A DNA stretch of 64,000 nucleotides from Paenibacillus peoriae KCTC 3763 (GTDB taxonomy: Bacteria; Bacillota; Bacilli; Paenibacillales; Paenibacillaceae): positions 1 to 64,000 of the forward strand of contig NZ_AGFX01000013.1 in NCBI RefSeq assembly GCF_000236805.1, in the 5' to 3' direction. Under the pieces are notes generated by a model that worked only from the letters and a program-made list of their open reading frames with translations, was not told the origin of the DNA and did not search any database. Shown piece by piece: positions 10,554 to 20,604 of the stretch; position 1 is the stretch's first letter; each line of letters opens with the position of its first letter. The position numbers were made by a program, and so were the translations under genes.

Positions 10554-11429
10554 TCAGTGAACCCGCTTGCGCCCAAACCAGCTTTTAAGCACCAAGGTAG
10601 CGAGAGCCAGTAGCAGCAGCAACGAAGCCACTGCAAAGGATGCCGAGAACTGATATTCGTTATATAAAATTTCCACATGCAGCGGCAGTGTGTTCGTCTC
10701 TCCCCGGATATGTCCGGAGACGACGGACACCGCGCCGAACTCCCCCATGGCTCTCGCATTACATAAAATGATGCCATACAGCAGACCCCATTTAATATTC
10801 GGCAGCGTCACCTTCCAAAAAATGCGCCAGCCGCGCGCGCCCAGCATGACAGCGGCTTCTTCTTCCTGCTGTCCCTGGTCCTCCATCATTGGAATGAGTT
10901 CTCGCGCCACAAAAGGAAAGGTGATGAACAGCGTCGCCAAAATAATGCCCGGCAAGGCAAATATTATTTTAATATCATGCTCATCCAGCCACGGCCCAAG
11001 CCAGCCCTGTGCGCCAAACACCAATACATACATCAGTCCGCCGACGACAGGAGAGATGGCGAAGGGTAAATCAATCAAGGTGACGAGCAAGCCTTTGCCA
11101 CGAAATTGAAACTTCGTGATCAGCCAAGCGGCGGCTACACCAAATACCGTATTCAGCGGTACCGTTATCGCTGCTACCAGCAGCGTTAGCCACAACGCGG
11201 ACATGGCGTCCGGGTCCCGCAACGCTTCGATGTATACACTCCAGCCCTGCTTGAGTGCTTCGGTAAGCACGACGATCAGCGGCAGTACCAGCACCCATAG
11301 CAAAGCCAGAAAAGCAGCCCCGATCAGCGTCCACTTCACCCAGGGTGCCTCGCTTGTGACCCTGTGGGGCGGTGCGGATGAAGGTACTGGTGCATGAGCA
11401 AGCTCCTGCCCAGTTATCGCTTGTGACAT
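10554..11429 (-). CDS. cysW: Sulfate/thiosulfate ABC transporter permease CysW
   Basis: Second membrane subunit of a sulfate importer, 291 residues. It has six hydrophobic segments and the cytoplasmic EAA loop [19 protein letters not shown] near residues 190-208, which docks the ATPase. Close relatives are CysW proteins, with the conserved segment [22 protein letters not shown] near residue 230. It follows cysT by 82 bp in the same direction and ends before a strong terminator. The partner ATPase CysA is not in the window; the pair may use an ATPase encoded elsewhere. The N terminus carries a 30-residue hydrophilic extension before the first membrane segment. Confidence 0.93.
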   Translation of the reverse strand: MSQAITGQELAHAPVPSSAPPHRVTSEAPWVKWTLIGAAFLALLWVLVLPLIVVLTEALKQGWSVYIEALRDPDAMSALWLTLLVAAITVPLNTVFGVAAAWLITKFQFRGKGLLVTLIDLPFAISPVVGGLMYVLVFGAQGWLGPWLDEHDIKIIFALPGIILATLFITFPFVARELIPMMEDQGQQEEEAAVMLGARGWRIFWKVTLPNIKWGLLYGIILCNARAMGEFGAVSVVSGHIRGETNTLPLHVEILYNEYQFSASFAVASLLLLLALATLVLKSWFGRKRVH

Positions 11430-11511
11430 GATAATGTCCCCTCCTTAGCATGCGGCTGTACCGCTGCCCTGTATCGTTACCTAGACATTTACATTGGACA
11501 ATTACATTAGA

Positions 11512-12345
11512 TTAGAAAGCACGACGCCGTGACCAACGTTGAATGCTGTTAATCACAAATAACAGCACGAACGAAATCACCAACAGCATCAGTGCTACCG
11601 CCGTAGCTCCTGCATAGTCATTTTGCTCCAGCTTGGACATAATGAGCAGCGGAGCAATCTCGGTCTTCATTGGCATATTGCCGGAGATGAAGACGACAGA
11701 GCCGTACTCACCAATACCACGGGCAAAGGCGAGTGCAAAGCCCGTCAGCAGCGGCGGAATTAACTCCGGCAAAATCACGCTGCGAAAGGTACGCCATCTG
11801 CCCGCTCCCAGCGTCGCAGCGACCTCCTCCTCGCCCTTGTCCATCTCCTCCAGCACTGGCTGCACCGTCCGCACGACGAACGGGATGCCGATAAACATCA
11901 GCGCAAGCGTAATACCTGTCTGTGAATACGCCATCTTCCAGCCCAATGGTTCGAACAGCGAACCGATCCAGCCATTTTGCGCATATAGAGCAGTCAAAGC
12001 AACACCCGCAACCGCGGTAGGTAAGGCAAAGGGCAGGTCAATGACCGCATCAAAAATCCGTTTCCCCGGAAACTCATACCGCACCAATACCCAGGCTATC
12101 AGTAATCCGAGGAACAGGTCGATCAGCGCCGCAGCCGCGGCACACAAGAAGCTCACCTTGTAGGAAGCCAGCACCCTTACATCCGTTGCTACGTCCCAAA
12201 ACTTCTCCCACGTCAGTCCGGTTGAATTCAGGAGCAGTGCCGATAAAGGCACCAGCACCACCAGACTGAGGTACAGCACGCTATAACCCATCGTTAACCC
12301 GAACCCGGGAAGTACGCGTTTTCGGGTGGCTTGCACTTGACTCAT
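11512..12345 (-). CDS. cysT: Sulfate/thiosulfate ABC transporter permease CysT
   Basis: First membrane subunit of the sulfate importer (277 residues), also called CysU. Six membrane segments are visible, and the EAA loop [21 protein letters not shown] lies around residues 180-200. The segment [19 protein letters not shown] is typical of CysT. It lies 80 bp downstream of the binding-protein gene sbp and upstream of cysW, the usual sbp-cysT-cysW order in Firmicutes. A ModB-type molybdate permease is the main alternative, but the paired CysT/CysW arrangement with a sulfate-binding lipoprotein argues for sulfate. Confidence 0.93.
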   Translation of the reverse strand: MSQVQATRKRVLPGFGLTMGYSVLYLSLVVLVPLSALLLNSTGLTWEKFWDVATDVRVLASYKVSFLCAAAAALIDLFLGLLIAWVLVRYEFPGKRIFDAVIDLPFALPTAVAGVALTALYAQNGWIGSLFEPLGWKMAYSQTGITLALMFIGIPFVVRTVQPVLEEMDKGEEEVAATLGAGRWRTFRSVILPELIPPLLTGFALAFARGIGEYGSVVFISGNMPMKTEIAPLLIMSKLEQNDYAGATAVALMLLVISFVLLFVINSIQRWSRRRAF

Positions 12346-12425
12346 GTTCTGTCCATCCCTCTCTAAAATCCATTCACACTACGTTTGCGATTACATCCTA
12401 TCCGAATTTACACACCACTTATTTA

Positions 12426-13487
12426 TCAACTGCCGGGTACATAAATCTGGTCAAAAATGCCCTTGTCACTAAAGTGCTTCTGCTGCGTTTCCTTCCACGT
12501 TCCGAATACATCCTTCAAGGTTACGAGCTCCATCTTCGGAAATTGATCCTTGAATTTCGCCTTCACGCTATCCAGCGTTGGACGATAATAGTTCTCGGCT
12601 GCAATGGTCTGCCCTTCTTCACTGTACAAATATTTCAGGTACGCGTCCGCCACCTCGCGTGTGCCTTTTTTATCTACGACCTTATCGACGATCGCCACTG
12701 GAGGCTCAGCCAGAATACTGATGGACGGGTACACGATATCAAATTTATCCGCACCCAATTCCTTCACAGAGAGCAATGCTTCATTTTCCCAAGCAATCAG
12801 CACATCGCCAATTCCACGCTCCACAAAGGTCGTCGTCGCCCCACGCGCTCCGCTATCCAGTACCGGTACGTGTTTGTACAGCTCCTGTACAAACTGCTGG
12901 GCTTTGGCTTCATCGTTATTGTTTTTCTTGAGCGCATAGGCCCAAGCCGCAAGATAGTTCCAACGGGCTCCGCCTGAAGTTTTGGGATTCGGTGTAATAA
13001 CTTGCACATCACCCCGGATTAAATCATCCCAGTCCTTAATTCCCTTGGGATTACCCTTGCGCACCAGCAGCACAATGGTTGAAGTGTACGGTGAACTGTT
13101 ATGCTCATATTTATCTTGCCAGCCCTCTTTAATAAGCCCTTTGTCCTGTAGCGCATCAATATCATAGCCCAGGGCCAGAGTGACCACATCCGCATCCAGT
13201 CCGTCCTGCACAGAACGACTTTGCTTGCCAGAACCGCCATGGGACTGCTTGATCGTCACCTTCTGCCCTTTCTCCTTCTCCCAATGCGCGGCAAATGCTT
13301 TATTATATGCCTCATACAGCTCACGGGTAGGATCATAAGAAACGTTGAGCAGCTCGACATCCTTGGAGCCGGCAGCTGAGCTACCATCCGCCTGGGTCTC
13401 TCCCTTGCTTGCCCCGCAAGCACTTAGCATAATCGTTAAAACCAAAGATAGCCCGAGAATAAGTCCACTTTTCCATTTCCTCTTCAT
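12426..13487 (-). CDS. sbp: Sulfate-binding lipoprotein
   Basis: Extracellular solute receptor of the sulfate importer, 353 residues. The start was set at 13487, where AGGGGTG precedes MKRKWKSG; the open frame extends 13 codons further with no support. A lipoprotein signal with lipobox LSAC gives a lipid-anchored Cys near residue 22. Motifs of the Sbp/CysP family are clear: [27 protein letters not shown] (sulfate loop), [14 protein letters not shown], and [21 protein letters not shown]. It is first in the sbp-cysT-cysW operon and is preceded by a consensus promoter and a structured leader with a terminator, so expression is probably set by attenuation in response to sulfur supply (inference). 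Confidence 0.94.
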   Translation of the reverse strand: MKRKWKSGLILGLSLVLTIMLSACGASKGETQADGSSAAGSKDVELLNVSYDPTRELYEAYNKAFAAHWEKEKGQKVTIKQSHGGSGKQSRSVQDGLDADVVTLALGYDIDALQDKGLIKEGWQDKYEHNSSPYTSTIVLLVRKGNPKGIKDWDDLIRGDVQVITPNPKTSGGARWNYLAAWAYALKKNNNDEAKAQQFVQELYKHVPVLDSGARGATTTFVERGIGDVLIAWENEALLSVKELGADKFDIVYPSISILAEPPVAIVDKVVDKKGTREVADAYLKYLYSEEGQTIAAENYYRPTLDSVKAKFKDQFPKMELVTLKDVFGTWKETQQKHFSDKGIFDQIYVPGS

Positions 13488-13565
13488 CAAGACACCCCTA
13501 ATTCTATCTAATTTGTGAAAACACATTCATTTACGCCTGTTATTTACATACCTGTTCAGAAAAAA

Positions 13566-13659
13566 TGGCGGAGAATTCCCTGATGCAGCCCTGATAGGTC
13601 AAACCTGTCACGTGGACAGTGTCTGCCTGCTGTTCCTAGAGGTTCTCCGCCACATGGCG
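13566..13659 (-). promoter_or_regulatory. Structured leader with intrinsic terminator upstream of sbp
   Basis: On the minus strand TGGCGGAGAA (13643-13652) pairs with TTCTCCGCCA (13566-13575), followed by TTTTTT: a terminator whose two arms are separated by about 67 nt. That interval can form its own small stems (CTGTC/GACAG, CAGC/GCTG). Just upstream, CGCCATGTGGCG (13648-13659) can sequester the left arm, an antiterminator-like alternative. I do not see the SAM-I (S-box), T-box or TPP core sequences. The layout is that of a riboswitch or protein-controlled attenuator, class unknown. Confidence 0.55.
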
Positions 13660-13663
13660 TGAT

Positions 13664-13699
13664 CATACTTTAATACTTTAACATACTTTAATACTTTAA
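13664..13699 (-). repeat. Perfect 18-bp tandem repeat in the sbp leader
   Basis: CATACTTTAATACTTTAA occurs twice head to tail (13664-13681 and 13682-13699), so the shorter word ATACTTTAA is present four times. It lies just downstream of the predicted start of transcription of sbp. It could be a binding site for a regulator or simply a slippage repeat. Confidence 0.8.
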
Positions 13700-13728
13700 T
13701 TCCTACCCGTTTAGTGAGTTATATAAGT

Positions 13729-13757
13729 ATAATACGAGTGTTTATGAACAATGTCAA
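13729..13757 (-). promoter_or_regulatory. Sigma-A promoter of sbp-cysT-cysW
   Basis: A perfect TTGACA (13752-13757), a 17-nt spacer and TATTAT (13729-13734) on the minus strand. The predicted transcript would start near 13722, giving a leader of about 235 nt before the sbp start codon. Confidence 0.8.
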
Positions 13758-13868
13758 ACTTTTTTTTGCATGGGCTATGGGTGCTTTGCTCGCTTCAAAA
13801 GGGGGGACAGTCAGAAACATCAGAATGTTTCCGACTGCTTGGAGGCATTTTTCAATACGGGGTGTTGC

Positions 13869-14552
13869 TCAGTTGGCCACGGTTTCAAGATTAATCGAAA
13901 AGACTCCAAAAAGCTTCGGATTGTCCGTACCTCTTCTCAACCACATCTCACCCGAGCCAACCATAACTCCTTGGTAATTGACAAACAAATCATCCGTCTT
14001 TTGATTCACCAGCGCTTCACGAATCGCATCCGTAAAAATCTGATCATACTTGGCCATGAAATCTTTCTTGTTCGGAATCGTTAGCGACTTCTCGCTATCA
14101 TTGACACGCAGAGGGTAAAAAATATAATTGGCTACCTTCTCTTTGTCATTGTCGGCAACAGCCTTCTGTAACGCTTTGAACGTGTTCAAAAACGCTTTAG
14201 GGTCTTGAATGCCTGCGACCTCAAAAGGATTTTGAGATGAACTGGGGGCTGTCACGGAAGAAGATGCATCCGATGAAGCAGCCGGGGCCGCAGGAGTTGA
14301 CTTTTGTGTGTCATTGTCGCTGTTTTCTGCATTATGGCTCTCTTTGGCTGCTTTGTCATTTTGGGCTAAACCGCTACGATTCGTGTCAGTTCCGTTCTCC
14401 ATCACGCTTGTACTGCTTCCGGTATTGCTGGTTTCAGCATTCTTATCCTGGCCGCAGCCGGTAAGAGCTACAAAGGTAAGTGTAAGTAAAATGGCTGTGA
14501 GCGACAGCCTACGTGACAGCTTTTGATTACCGAATTCATGTTTTTTGGGCAC
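13869..14552 (-). CDS. Lipoprotein of unknown function
   Basis: A 227-residue protein starting with GTG at 14552 behind AAAGGA. The N terminus has a hydrophobic stretch ending in lipobox LTGC (Cys near residue 33). A long Ser/Thr/Ala/Asn-rich linker follows (about residues 34-105), then a folded C-terminal domain with segments such as NPFEVAGIQDPKAFLNTFKA and KKDFMAKYDQIFTDAIREA. The C-terminal part resembles the small NTF2/DUF4440-like extracellular domains found in Bacillaceae lipoproteins, but I cannot name a family with confidence. It stands alone, convergent with nothing, between the sulfate operon and another unknown gene. Confidence 0.8.
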   Translation of the reverse strand: MPKKHEFGNQKLSRRLSLTAILLTLTFVALTGCGQDKNAETSNTGSSTSVMENGTDTNRSGLAQNDKAAKESHNAENSDNDTQKSTPAAPAASSDASSSVTAPSSSQNPFEVAGIQDPKAFLNTFKALQKAVADNDKEKVANYIFYPLRVNDSEKSLTIPNKKDFMAKYDQIFTDAIREALVNQKTDDLFVNYQGVMVGSGEMWLRRGTDNPKLFGVFSINLETVAN

Positions 14553-14673
14553 GACGGGTCATCCTTTCTGCTTCTGCTTTCTGCTCTGACCTATTCTGTT
14601 CATTAAGTCTTCAACCGTTCTATTGTAACATAGTAGGCTAATGACCGCATGTTATGCCCTTTCTGGAAGCAGT

Positions 14674-15168
14674 TTACAGTGTGATATATGCGAAGGTTTT
14701 AACGGTTCCTTGCAATCCATCGTCTGTACTTACGTTCAAAATCAGTTCATTCGGGGAGTCGCTTCCAGCTTCAGCCTGTCCTTCCGGCTTTTCAAACAGC
14801 AGATCATGGCGTTCTCCCGGCTGCAGCGTTTGTCTAGTAAATCCGCTCGTTGTACCTTGCAAGTCTGATCCATTCGAACGGTTGAGCTTGTATTGTATCG
14901 GTTGCTTTCCTGTATTTTTGATGCTGATGTAAAGCTTGTGCCCCTCTTCAAATTTAAAGCTCGTTTCACCTTTTCCTTCAAAATACATTCTTTGATCATG
15001 TACGATACGCTTCGTTGTACCTTTCTGCTCACTTTGCGCGTTAAGCGGTACGGCCGGGTGCGTCACGCTCGACGTTGATGTTGAATATGTGTTTGACGGA
15101 TAGTTGGCAAAAGTGGCATAACCTACGATCGCCCCTGCAACGCCCATCCAAACCCATTTTCCCACCAT
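14674..15168 (-). CDS. Membrane-anchored protein of unknown function
   Basis: 164 residues from ATG 15168, chosen because AAGGAGG sits 8 nt upstream; the longer open frame runs into the terminator of the upstream MFS gene. One N-terminal membrane segment (about residues 4-20) is followed by a Ser/Thr-rich linker and an extracellular beta-rich domain with GHKLYISIKNTGKQPIQYKL and LQPGERHDLLFEKPEG, a pattern like immunoglobulin-type domains in Bacillus proteinase-inhibitor-like proteins. No catalytic motif is visible. Function not assigned. Confidence 0.75.
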   Translation of the reverse strand: MVGKWVWMGVAGAIVGYATFANYPSNTYSTSTSSVTHPAVPLNAQSEQKGTTKRIVHDQRMYFEGKGETSFKFEEGHKLYISIKNTGKQPIQYKLNRSNGSDLQGTTSGFTRQTLQPGERHDLLFEKPEGQAEAGSDSPNELILNVSTDDGLQGTVKTFAYITL

Positions 15169-15186
15169 TTCATGTCCCTCCTTCAC

Positions 15187-15223
15187 AAAAAAAGCCGAAC
15201 TCATATCTATTATGAGTCCAGCT
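15187..15223 (-). terminator. Terminator of the TetR-MFS operon
   Basis: On the minus strand ACTCAT and ATGAGT pair around a short loop, extended by AGCTGG/TTCGGCT, and the hairpin is followed by seven T. It lies about 75 bp past the MFS stop codon. Confidence 0.75.
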
Positions 15224-15296
15224 GTCATATTTTTCAAACCGGATCAAAAGCATCCATCCGGCTGTACTCTTATATTCCCCTAATTAACCAAAGCGC

Positions 15297-16484
15297 TTAT
15301 ATGTGCAGCGTGTTACGAGACTTCTTCTTATCCAACACACTATAAATCACAAAAATAATGAGATAGACCGCAATCAACAAGGTAGAGAACAAATACATTG
15401 TACTGTAAGAAGTTAATCCCGCAACAGCCCCCAAAACCAGCGATCCGCCCCCGATTCCCAAATCGAAGAAATTGTAAAATGAACCTACCGCATCCTCCCG
15501 TTCATGTTCTCCTACTACACTGATGGCCCATGCCTGCAAGGCCGGGAAAATAGCGCCAAAACTCAAGCCGTACAGTACGGCGGCGATCAGAAATTGCAGC
15601 TCTGTGCGCGATGTGGCGACCATAATGATTGCGGCAATGAGCACAATCCCGGCGGGGATCAGGATATAACCCGGACCTCTGGTATCGTAGATTTTACCGG
15701 ACACCAGTCGAACGAGGAAGCTTGCCATCGCTACTGTAAAGAAGAACCAGGCCGCATTGCTGAATCCCTGCTCCTTGGCAAACAAGGCCACAAAAGACAT
15801 CACGCCGCCTGCCACCACACCCACCAGCAGTGCAAGACAGGATTGCAGCAGCACTCTTTTTTCAAATAACTTAAAAGAAGCCTTTGTTCTTTCCTTCCTG
15901 ATACCCACCGTTGTCTTGGTAGAATGGCGGCGAACCCATGCGCTCATGACAAGCGACAGCAACAATATCCCTGCTCCTGTGGAAAATAGCCCGTTAAAAC
16001 CCGCTGCATGCAGCATCCATATGCCAATCAGCGGCCCCACAGAAATCGCTACCGTCTCCCCTACGCCAAAATAGCCCATCCCTTCCCCCATACGCCGAGA
16101 AGGCAATTCATCCGATGCAGAGGTCGCATATAGCGTGCTGGCGATACCGAATCCAAACCCATGCACCAACCGGAACACTAGCAGCAGGGCCAAGCTGGTT
16201 GAAAACATGTAGCTCCCCGTGGCCAGCATGCAAATCATAACCCCGATAATAAGGACATACTTCCTGTTCATAAGCTGAATCAGACTGCCTGAAAAGGGAC
16301 GAATCAAAATAGCTGAGCACATAAACACACCGGTCACCAACCCGATCTGCGCCGGACTACCGCCCAAACTTTCTACAAATAATGGCAGCGTGGGCATCAG
16401 CATTTCGAAGGCCATAAACAGCAATGCATTGGAAATCATCAAAAATATAAAGTTTCTCGACCAAAAGGATTCTTTGCCTGACAC
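15297..16484 (-). CDS. MFS drug efflux transporter
   Basis: 395-residue major facilitator protein with 12 hydrophobic segments. Motif A-like sequence SGSLIQLMNRKYVLIIG lies after helix 2, and an interdomain loop is seen near residues 190-205 (RRHSTKTTVGIRKERTK). It resembles YfkF/YwoG-type putative multidrug exporters of Bacilli that use the proton gradient. It is the second gene of a two-gene unit with the TetR regulator, which suggests induction by a compound that binds the repressor. The substrate cannot be read from sequence. Confidence 0.88.
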   Translation of the reverse strand: MSGKESFWSRNFIFLMISNALLFMAFEMLMPTLPLFVESLGGSPAQIGLVTGVFMCSAILIRPFSGSLIQLMNRKYVLIIGVMICMLATGSYMFSTSLALLLVFRLVHGFGFGIASTLYATSASDELPSRRMGEGMGYFGVGETVAISVGPLIGIWMLHAAGFNGLFSTGAGILLLSLVMSAWVRRHSTKTTVGIRKERTKASFKLFEKRVLLQSCLALLVGVVAGGVMSFVALFAKEQGFSNAAWFFFTVAMASFLVRLVSGKIYDTRGPGYILIPAGIVLIAAIIMVATSRTELQFLIAAVLYGLSFGAIFPALQAWAISVVGEHEREDAVGSFYNFFDLGIGGGSLVLGAVAGLTSYSTMYLFSTLLIAVYLIIFVIYSVLDKKKSRNTLHI

Positions 16485-16543
16485 AACCGTTTTCCTCCAA
16501 TTAAAATGATGTTTGTCTTCTGATACCGCCTGTTTTCACTCAC

Positions 16544-17116
16544 TCAGCTCTGAATCAGTCCATGCCAGTAAACATCCCAGGAGCTTTCCAGACGCGAATC
16601 GAAATTGGCGGTTCCGTTATACACAAGCTCTACCAGCATGCCTTCGATTAAGTTCATATAAGCTGTTGCGGCAGACCGGGCTGGCACACGCAGCTTTACC
16701 GACGTTTCGGCCGCGATCCGCTCATACACCAAATTCGTCTTATGCTGGACATAGCGTGTAACCATCGCCTGAATTTGGGCTTCCAGATTAGACGGTATCA
16801 GAAAGCCGACATACAGAATCAAACGCAGATTCATGGCGCTCTCATACCGTTCCTTGAATTCGGTGATGAGCCCCCGCAGCACAGCTTCAAGCGGCCGCCC
16901 GGCTTGCTCACGAAAATAACGATCCAGCTCCAGAATCTCCTGGTTCACCGCATCGTCAAATATGTCCAGGAACAAATCATCTTTGCTTTTAAAATGGTTG
17001 TAAATAGACTGCTTCTTTATCCCTACCTCATCTGCAATCAATTGCAGAGATGCAGCATCGTATCCCTTTCTCGCAAATTGAAGCAAACCAGCTGTTTTGA
17101 TTTTTTGTAGTGTCAT
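16544..17116 (-). CDS. TetR family transcriptional repressor
   Basis: 190 residues with an N-terminal helix-turn-helix: AGLLQFARKGYDAASLQLIA then EVGIKKQSIYNHFKSKDDLF, the typical TetR signature with the YNHF recognition helix. The C-terminal ligand domain is of the YfiR/TetR_C type. The start ATG at 17116 follows GGGAGG. The gene is first in the transcription unit with the MFS transporter, and a perfect 12-bp palindrome lies 15 bp upstream of the start codon, so it most likely represses itself and the exporter. Confidence 0.9.
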   Translation of the reverse strand: MTLQKIKTAGLLQFARKGYDAASLQLIADEVGIKKQSIYNHFKSKDDLFLDIFDDAVNQEILELDRYFREQAGRPLEAVLRGLITEFKERYESAMNLRLILYVGFLIPSNLEAQIQAMVTRYVQHKTNLVYERIAAETSVKLRVPARSAATAYMNLIEGMLVELVYNGTANFDSRLESSWDVYWHGLIQS

Positions 17117-17131
17117 GTCTTTACCTCCCTT

Positions 17132-17143
17132 ACGAACGTTCGT
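17132..17143. promoter_or_regulatory. Probable TetR operator
   Basis: The perfect palindrome ACGAACGTTCGT lies between the tetR start codon and an upstream -10-like TATACT with TTGTTT 18 nt further up (minus strand). The position just downstream of the promoter and the symmetry are typical of TetR autoregulation. Confidence 0.7.
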
Positions 17144-17224
17144 CAGTTTGTGAATTCAGTATACTACGCTCTTGCTTAAATAAACAACATTTTTCATCTA
17201 AGCACATTTCGCCCTAAAAAAATG

Positions 17225-17263
17225 AAAAAGCCGGAGCCCCCCTGAATTATGGGGCCCCGACTC
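17225..17263 (-). terminator. Terminator of the deo operon
   Basis: GTCGGGGCCCC and GGGGGGCTCCGGC pair on the minus strand and are followed by TTTTTC, about 50 bp past the pdp stop codon. Confidence 0.85.
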
Positions 17264-17310
17264 TATCTGCCATTCTATGAAATCTTGAATGGATTCAGCC
17301 TACCTTGTAC

Positions 17311-18612
17311 TTATTCTGTCACCGTTCCGTAGATCAGCACTGGCGCTTCCGCATGATCCGCAATCCGAATGTTCGCGTAGATTTTCTCCAGTACTTGGGC
17401 TACGTCTTCACGGTTCGCATGGATGGTAACCAGCGAATCGCCTTTTTGAACCGCATCGCCAACCTTTTTGTTCAGCATCAAGCCGACAGCCAGATCAATC
17501 TCGGATTCTTTGGTCGCACGTCCTGCTCCAAGCAGCATCGCAGCCGTACCGATCTCGTCTGCCACGATTTCGGCCACTACACCATCCTGCTTCGCTGGTA
17601 CTTCAATGCGATACTGTGCCTGCGGCAAGCGTTCAGGATGATCCACTACAGAAGCGTCTCCGCCCTGATTGGCAATAAACTCCTTGAATTTTTCCAGTGC
17701 TTTGCCGTTGCGAATGACTTCTTTGAGCTTTGCTTCCGCGTCTTCGAGGGAATCTGCTTTCCCGGCCAAAAAGACCATTTGGCTGCCCAAGGCCATACAC
17801 AGCTCTTCCAGATCTTCAGGTCCTTCACCGCGCAGTGTATCAATCGCTTCCTTGACTTCCAGCGAGTTGCCGATAGCCAAGCCGAGTGGCTGACTCATAT
17901 CGGAAATAACCGCCATCGTTTTGCGACCGACATTGTTGCCGATGCTCACCATCGCATGTGCCAGTTCTTTGGCATCGTCGACTGTTTTCATGAACGCGCC
18001 TGCACCTGTCTTGACATCCAGTACGATGGCATCGGAACCGGCCGCGATTTTTTTACTCATAATCGAGCTGGCAATCAGCGGAATCGAGTTGACCGTTGCC
18101 GTAACGTCGCGCAAGGCATACAGCTTTTTGTCCGCAGGTGTCAGGTTGCCGCTTTGTCCGATGACCGCAATTTTGCTGCGGTTCACTAGCTCCACGAACT
18201 CATCCTTGCTGATTTCTACGTGGAAGCCAGCAATCGCCTCCAGCTTGTCAATCGTTCCCCCGGTATGTCCGAGGCCGCGGCCTGACATTTTTGCTACCGG
18301 AATATCCAAAGCCGCTACAAGCGGAGCCAGTACCAGCGTTGTCGTATCGCCTACACCGCCAGTGGAGTGCTTGTCGACCTTCACACCTTCAATCGCGGAC
18401 AAATCAATGGTATCACCGGAATGAACCATCGCCATCGTCAGATCAGCGCGTTCCCGCTCGGTCATATCTTGAAAGAAAATGGACATCGCCAATGCACTGA
18501 CCTGATAGTCAGGAATTTCCCCCTGAGTGTAGCCTTGGATAATAAAATTAATTTCCTCCGTACTCAGTTCTTTTCCGTCACGTTTTTTTGCAATCAAGTC
18601 TACCATTCTCAT
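17311..18612 (-). CDS. pdp: Pyrimidine-nucleoside phosphorylase
   Basis: Cytoplasmic enzyme (433 residues) that splits uridine, deoxyuridine and thymidine with phosphate to the free base and (deoxy)ribose-1-phosphate. The thymidine/pyrimidine phosphorylase signature [16 protein letters not shown] is near residue 110, with the phosphate loop [13 protein letters not shown] near residue 81. The length matches Bacillus Pdp. The ATG at 18612 has GAGGAG 9 nt upstream. It is the last gene of the salvage operon, 31 bp after deoD, and the terminator follows. Confidence 0.97.
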   Translation of the reverse strand: MRMVDLIAKKRDGKELSTEEINFIIQGYTQGEIPDYQVSALAMSIFFQDMTERERADLTMAMVHSGDTIDLSAIEGVKVDKHSTGGVGDTTTLVLAPLVAALDIPVAKMSGRGLGHTGGTIDKLEAIAGFHVEISKDEFVELVNRSKIAVIGQSGNLTPADKKLYALRDVTATVNSIPLIASSIMSKKIAAGSDAIVLDVKTGAGAFMKTVDDAKELAHAMVSIGNNVGRKTMAVISDMSQPLGLAIGNSLEVKEAIDTLRGEGPEDLEELCMALGSQMVFLAGKADSLEDAEAKLKEVIRNGKALEKFKEFIANQGGDASVVDHPERLPQAQYRIEVPAKQDGVVAEIVADEIGTAAMLLGAGRATKESEIDLAVGLMLNKKVGDAVQKGDSLVTIHANREDVAQVLEKIYANIRIADHAEAPVLIYGTVTE

Positions 18613-18643
18613 ATGTCATTTCTCCTCACTGTGCGTATGATCC

Positions 18644-19351
18644 TTACAGGGATATTGCTGTATCGAGTGCAACTTCCATCATATCTTTAAAGGTCGTTTG
18701 CCGTTCTTCCGCCGTCGTTTCCTCACCTGTCAGCAAATGATCGCTTACGGTCAGAATCGTCAGCGCGTTAACACCAAATTTGGCTGCCAGCGTATATAAT
18801 GCCGAAGTTTCCATCTCCACACCCAGCACGCCGTATTCCATCAGCTTTTGCACCACTGATTTGTCATCACGGTAAAAGCTGTCCGAGCTGAATACGTTGC
18901 CGACATGCATGTTCAGGCCTTTGGCAACACCACGATCATAAGCGCCCTTCAAAAGCTGGAAGCTGGCAATCGGCGAATAGTCATAGCCGCCAAAGATATG
19001 GCGGTTCATGCCGGAATCCGTACAGGATGCCTGTGCCAAAATAACGTCACGAACATGCACATGCTCCTTCATCCCGCCGCATGTACCTACACGGAACAGG
19101 TTTTTCACGCCGTATTCGCTGATCAGCTCATTGACATAAATACTGATGGACGGTAGTCCCATCCCAGTTCCCTGTACAGACAGGCGTTTGCCTTTATACG
19201 TACCTGTAAAACCGAGCATGCCGCGCACCTCGTTGTAACAGGTCACGTCTTCCAGATACGTTTCAGCGATAAATTTCGCCCGCAGCGGGTCTCCTGGCAG
19301 CAAAATCGTTTCTGCAATCTCTCCTGGTTTAGCTCCAATGTGTACACTCAT
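18644..19351 (-). CDS. deoD: Purine-nucleoside phosphorylase, DeoD type
   Basis: Hexameric-type purine nucleoside phosphorylase, 235 residues, releasing adenine, guanine or hypoxanthine from (deoxy)nucleosides. The start was placed at 19351 ([15 protein letters not shown]) behind GGAGG; a longer frame by seven codons lacks support. Seen: [10 protein letters not shown] (phosphate site), [17 protein letters not shown] (family signature, about residue 60), [15 protein letters not shown] (substrate site), and the catalytic Asp in [10 protein letters not shown]. It sits between deoB and pdp, so the ribose-1-phosphate produced is passed to DeoB. Confidence 0.97.
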   Translation of the reverse strand: MSVHIGAKPGEIAETILLPGDPLRAKFIAETYLEDVTCYNEVRGMLGFTGTYKGKRLSVQGTGMGLPSISIYVNELISEYGVKNLFRVGTCGGMKEHVHVRDVILAQASCTDSGMNRHIFGGYDYSPIASFQLLKGAYDRGVAKGLNMHVGNVFSSDSFYRDDKSVVQKLMEYGVLGVEMETSALYTLAAKFGVNALTILTVSDHLLTGEETTAEERQTTFKDMMEVALDTAISL

Positions 19352-19390
19352 TGTTCTATTCCTCCGTCCCATTTGTCCGTGATTATACGA

Positions 19391-20575
19391 TTATTGAAGC
19401 TCTGCCAAAAAGCTTGTTCCGTGTTCCGGCAGTTTTACACCGAAGTTTTCCGCTACCGTCGCTCCAAGATCCGCAAACGTTGTACGGAGCGCAAGCTCCT
19501 TGCCTCCAGCTGTAAAACGCGGGGAATACACCAGCAATGGCACATATTCACGGGTATGATCTGTTCCCCGGTATGTCGGGTCATTCCCATGGTCCGCGGT
19601 GATAATCAGCAGATCGTCAGCCGTCAATTTGGCGAATACCTCTGGCAGACGGGCATCGTAATCGTCCAGGGCTTGACCATATCCCTGCGGATTGCGGCGA
19701 TGGCCGTAGAGCGCATCAAAATCCACCAAATTCAAGAAGCTTAATCCGGTAAATTCCTCATCCAGCGTCGTGACCAGCTTATCCATACCGTCCATATTGG
19801 ATACGGTGCGGATCGCTTTTGTCACACCCTCGCCGTCATAAATGTCGGAGATTTTTCCCAAAGCGATTACATCCAGACCTGCATCCTTCAGCTCGTTCAT
19901 CGTAGTGCGGCCAAACGGCTTGAGCGCATAATCATGACGATTGGAGGTGCGGGAGAAGTTCCCTGGCTCGCCTACGAACGGACGCGCAATAATGCGGCCG
20001 AGCATGTACGGATCTTCCAGCGTGATTTTACGGCAGAACTCGCAAATCTCGTAAAGCTCCTTCAAAGGTACAACTTCCTCATGCGCCGCGATTTGCAGCA
20101 CCGAATCCGCAGATGTATAGATGATGAGCGCTCCTGTCTTCACATGTTCTTCGCCCAGCTCATCAATGATTTCCGTTCCGCTGGCAGGCTTGTTGCCAAT
20201 AACTTTGCGGCCTGTATGCTCCTGAATGCGCTGAATCAGCTCATCCGGGAAGCCACCCGGGAATACGCGGAAAGGAACCGCAATATTCAAGCCCATGATC
20301 TCCCAATGCCCGGTCATGGTATCCTTGCCGTTGGACGCTTCCTGCATTTTGGTGTAATACGCCAGCGGCTTCTCAGCTGCTTGTACCCCTTCTATAGGAC
20401 GAATGTTGGACAGACCCAGCTTTCCCATATTCGGCATGTTCAGACCGCCGCGCTCGCGGGCAATATGACCGAGTGTATCTACATCGTAATCATCAAACTT
20501 GGCTGCATCCGGCGCTTCGCCGATCCCAACCGAGTCCAGCACGACCAAGTGAATGCGTTTAAATTTAGGCATCAT
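19391..20575 (-). CDS. deoB: Phosphopentomutase
   Basis: 394-residue alkaline-phosphatase-superfamily enzyme that converts (deoxy)ribose-1-phosphate to the 5-phosphate. Metal and nucleophile motifs are present: [12 protein letters not shown] near residue 14, [10 protein letters not shown] with the phosphorylated Thr near residue 90, [23 protein letters not shown] near residue 325. The tandem ATGATG start means 20575 and 20572 are both possible; AGGAAAGGA lies just upstream. It follows nupC by 29 bp in the deo operon. Confidence 0.97.
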   Translation of the reverse strand: MMPKFKRIHLVVLDSVGIGEAPDAAKFDDYDVDTLGHIARERGGLNMPNMGKLGLSNIRPIEGVQAAEKPLAYYTKMQEASNGKDTMTGHWEIMGLNIAVPFRVFPGGFPDELIQRIQEHTGRKVIGNKPASGTEIIDELGEEHVKTGALIIYTSADSVLQIAAHEEVVPLKELYEICEFCRKITLEDPYMLGRIIARPFVGEPGNFSRTSNRHDYALKPFGRTTMNELKDAGLDVIALGKISDIYDGEGVTKAIRTVSNMDGMDKLVTTLDEEFTGLSFLNLVDFDALYGHRRNPQGYGQALDDYDARLPEVFAKLTADDLLIITADHGNDPTYRGTDHTREYVPLLVYSPRFTAGGKELALRTTFADLGATVAENFGVKLPEHGTSFLAELQ

Positions 20576-20604
20576 AAAAATCCTTTCCTGACTTGCTGTT
20601 TTTT

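Noticed and set aside
13566-13660. SAM-I (S-box) or T-box leader for the sulfate operon
   Set aside because: Expected for sulfur genes, but neither the S-box core nor the T-box sequence AGGGTGGNACCGCG can be found here.
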